A stretch of 47,667 nt of DNA, from contig CAZHBH010000010.1 of NCBI GenBank assembly GCA_964530525.1, positions 1 through 47,667 on the forward strand. Direction: 5' to 3'. Below, one piece after another: positions 46,855 through 47,667 of the stretch; position 1 is the stretch's first letter; every line of letters begins with the position of its first letter. This DNA comes from CAYNQN01 sp964530525 (GTDB taxonomy: Bacteria > Actinomycetota > Acidimicrobiia > Acidimicrobiales > Acidimicrobilacustridaceae). Position numbers and translations under genes: made by a program. Below the pieces are notes generated by a model that worked only from the letters and a program-made list of their open reading frames with translations, did no database searches and was not told the DNA's origin.

Positions 46855-47667
46855 GTGCGCCACGAACCGGATCGCCCGTGGCTGATGCGCACCTACTCGG
46901 GCCACTCGAGCGCCCGAGCCTCCAACGAGCTGTACCGGACCAACCTCGCCAAGGGCCAGACCGGCCTATCCATCGCCTTCGACCTCCCGACGCAGACGGG
47001 TTACGACCCCGACGACCCGAGGGCCCGCGGGGAGGTCGGCAAGGTCGGGGTGCCCGTCGCCCACCTGGGCCACGTGCGAGAGCTGCTCGACGGCATCCCG
47101 GTGGGCGAGATGAACACGTCCATGACCATCAACGCCACCGCCGCGTGGCTGCTCGGCCTGTACGTGGCGAACGCCACCGAGCAGGGGGTGGACACCACCG
47201 AGCTGCGAGGCACGACCCAGAACGACATCGTCAAGGAGTACCTCTCCCGCGGCACCTACATCTTCCCGCCCGAGCCCTCGAAGCGGCTCATCGTGGACAT
47301 GATCGCCTACTGCTCGCGCCACATCCCCGCCTGGAACCCGATGAACGTGTGCAGCTACCACCTGCAGGAGGCCGGGGCGACGCCGGTGCAGGAGCTGGCA
47401 TACAGCCTGGCGACCGCCACCGACGTACTCGACGCGGTGAGGGCGTCGGGCCAGGTGCCCGACGACCGCTTCGCCAACATCGATGAGGTGACGCGGACGC
47501 TCCGGGAGGAGTACGAGCCCGTCGCCGAGCCGCGGTTCGGCGACCTGGTGCAGCTCGCCAGCGGCGAGGAGATCTTCCACTCGGCGATCTACATCGCCGA
47601 CGGCGTGGTGTTCACCAAGAACGGCGCGCGCCACTGCCGGCCGTGGATGCTGCTGCCGCTGGCGGCC
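46855..47667 (+). CDS. Methylmalonyl-CoA-mutase-family protein (MeaA-like), partial; C-terminal part does not fit
   Basis: 271 codons to the window edge. Residues 1-205 are an unmistakable acyl-CoA mutase large-subunit N-terminus: MRTYSGHSSARASNELYR, GLSIAFDLPTQTGYD, GKVGVPVAHL, MNTSMTINATAAWLLGLYV, GTTQNDIVKEYLSRGTYIFP, NVCSYHLQEAGATPVQELAY. After GQVPDDRF, near base 47473, the family should continue with a RISFFVNAG-type segment. Instead it reads ANIDEVTRTLREEYEP and later HSAIYIADGVVFTKNG with PWMLL, which belongs to something else. GTG at 46855 is chosen because GGAGGGGG precedes it; an ATG at 46840 lacks such a site. Rearrangement or assembly join is possible. Confidence 0.75.
   Translation, partial: MRHEPDRPWLMRTYSGHSSARASNELYRTNLAKGQTGLSIAFDLPTQTGYDPDDPRARGEVGKVGVPVAHLGHVRELLDGIPVGEMNTSMTINATAAWLLGLYVANATEQGVDTTELRGTTQNDIVKEYLSRGTYIFPPEPSKRLIVDMIAYCSRHIPAWNPMNVCSYHLQEAGATPVQELAYSLATATDVLDAVRASGQVPDDRFANIDEVTRTLREEYEPVAEPRFGDLVQLASGEEIFHSAIYIADGVVFTKNGARHCRPWMLLPLAA

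Overview
The window looks like a high-GC actinobacterial chromosome segment, most likely class Acidimicrobiia or a close relative. Evidence: a mycothiol-type glycosyltransferase (MshA), a WhiB protein, an RsiG-type anti-sigma factor, the actinobacterial rex-hemA-hemC order, a paired Get3/ArsA locus near whiB, and a surface protein whose C-terminus carries the EIEWLA..GITTG type of S-layer-homology repeat. Many start codons lie only 6-9 bases behind a TAnnnT box, the pattern of leaderless actinobacterial transcripts. I saw no insertion sequence, integrase, phage gene or CRISPR array.

Layout. 1-7.1 kb (all -): a giant secreted Ig-like/FN3/SLH protein running off the left edge, a LysR regulator, and a His-rich, PSTTTT-repeat exported protein. 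7.1-13.6 kb (-): F420-type reductase, NTF2-like protein, hemC, hemA, sirohaem-type dehydrogenase, rex under a Rex operator, a 29-residue membrane protein coupled to a SAM hydrolase, and proC. 13.8-17.7 kb: YbjN, mshA, RsiG, and a CdsA-like membrane protein divergent from a histidine phosphatase. 17.7-20.3 kb (-): GT2-ChbG/HpnK-methyltransferase operon and tRNA-Lys. 20.4-25.4 kb: Rrf2 regulator, DUF4395 protein, and a sulfate-type ABC operon behind a palindromic operator. 25.4-29.3 kb (-): S33 hydrolase, small secreted protein, MFS pump, DsbB. 29.4-36.6 kb: CtpE-like P-type ATPase, two MBL-fold hydrolases, orn and dut divergent, RsbW-like protein, SDR. 36.7-41.5 kb: whiB, NfeD, two ArsA/Get3 ATPases, STAS protein, receiver protein, tRNA-Pro. 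41.6-47.7 kb: asd-lysC, FKBP, S51 peptidase with a degenerate methyltransferase, 3-hydroxyacyl-CoA dehydrogenase, and a methylmalonyl-CoA-mutase-like gene that stops resembling its family near the right edge.

Much of this is core metabolism: redox-regulated tetrapyrrole synthesis, proline, lysine/threonine precursors, sulfur uptake, mycothiol and nucleotide hygiene. The parts most worth a second look are regulatory or structural: the leaderless-promoter grammar and a bidirectional promoter with shared -10 bases, the c-di-GMP signature in the RsiG homologue, the inverted repeats before whiB and the sulfate operon, the asymmetric ArsA pair beside a probably inactive NfeD protease, several small or degenerate signalling proteins, and the giant surface protein. 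I found no self-evident new defence or mobile system.
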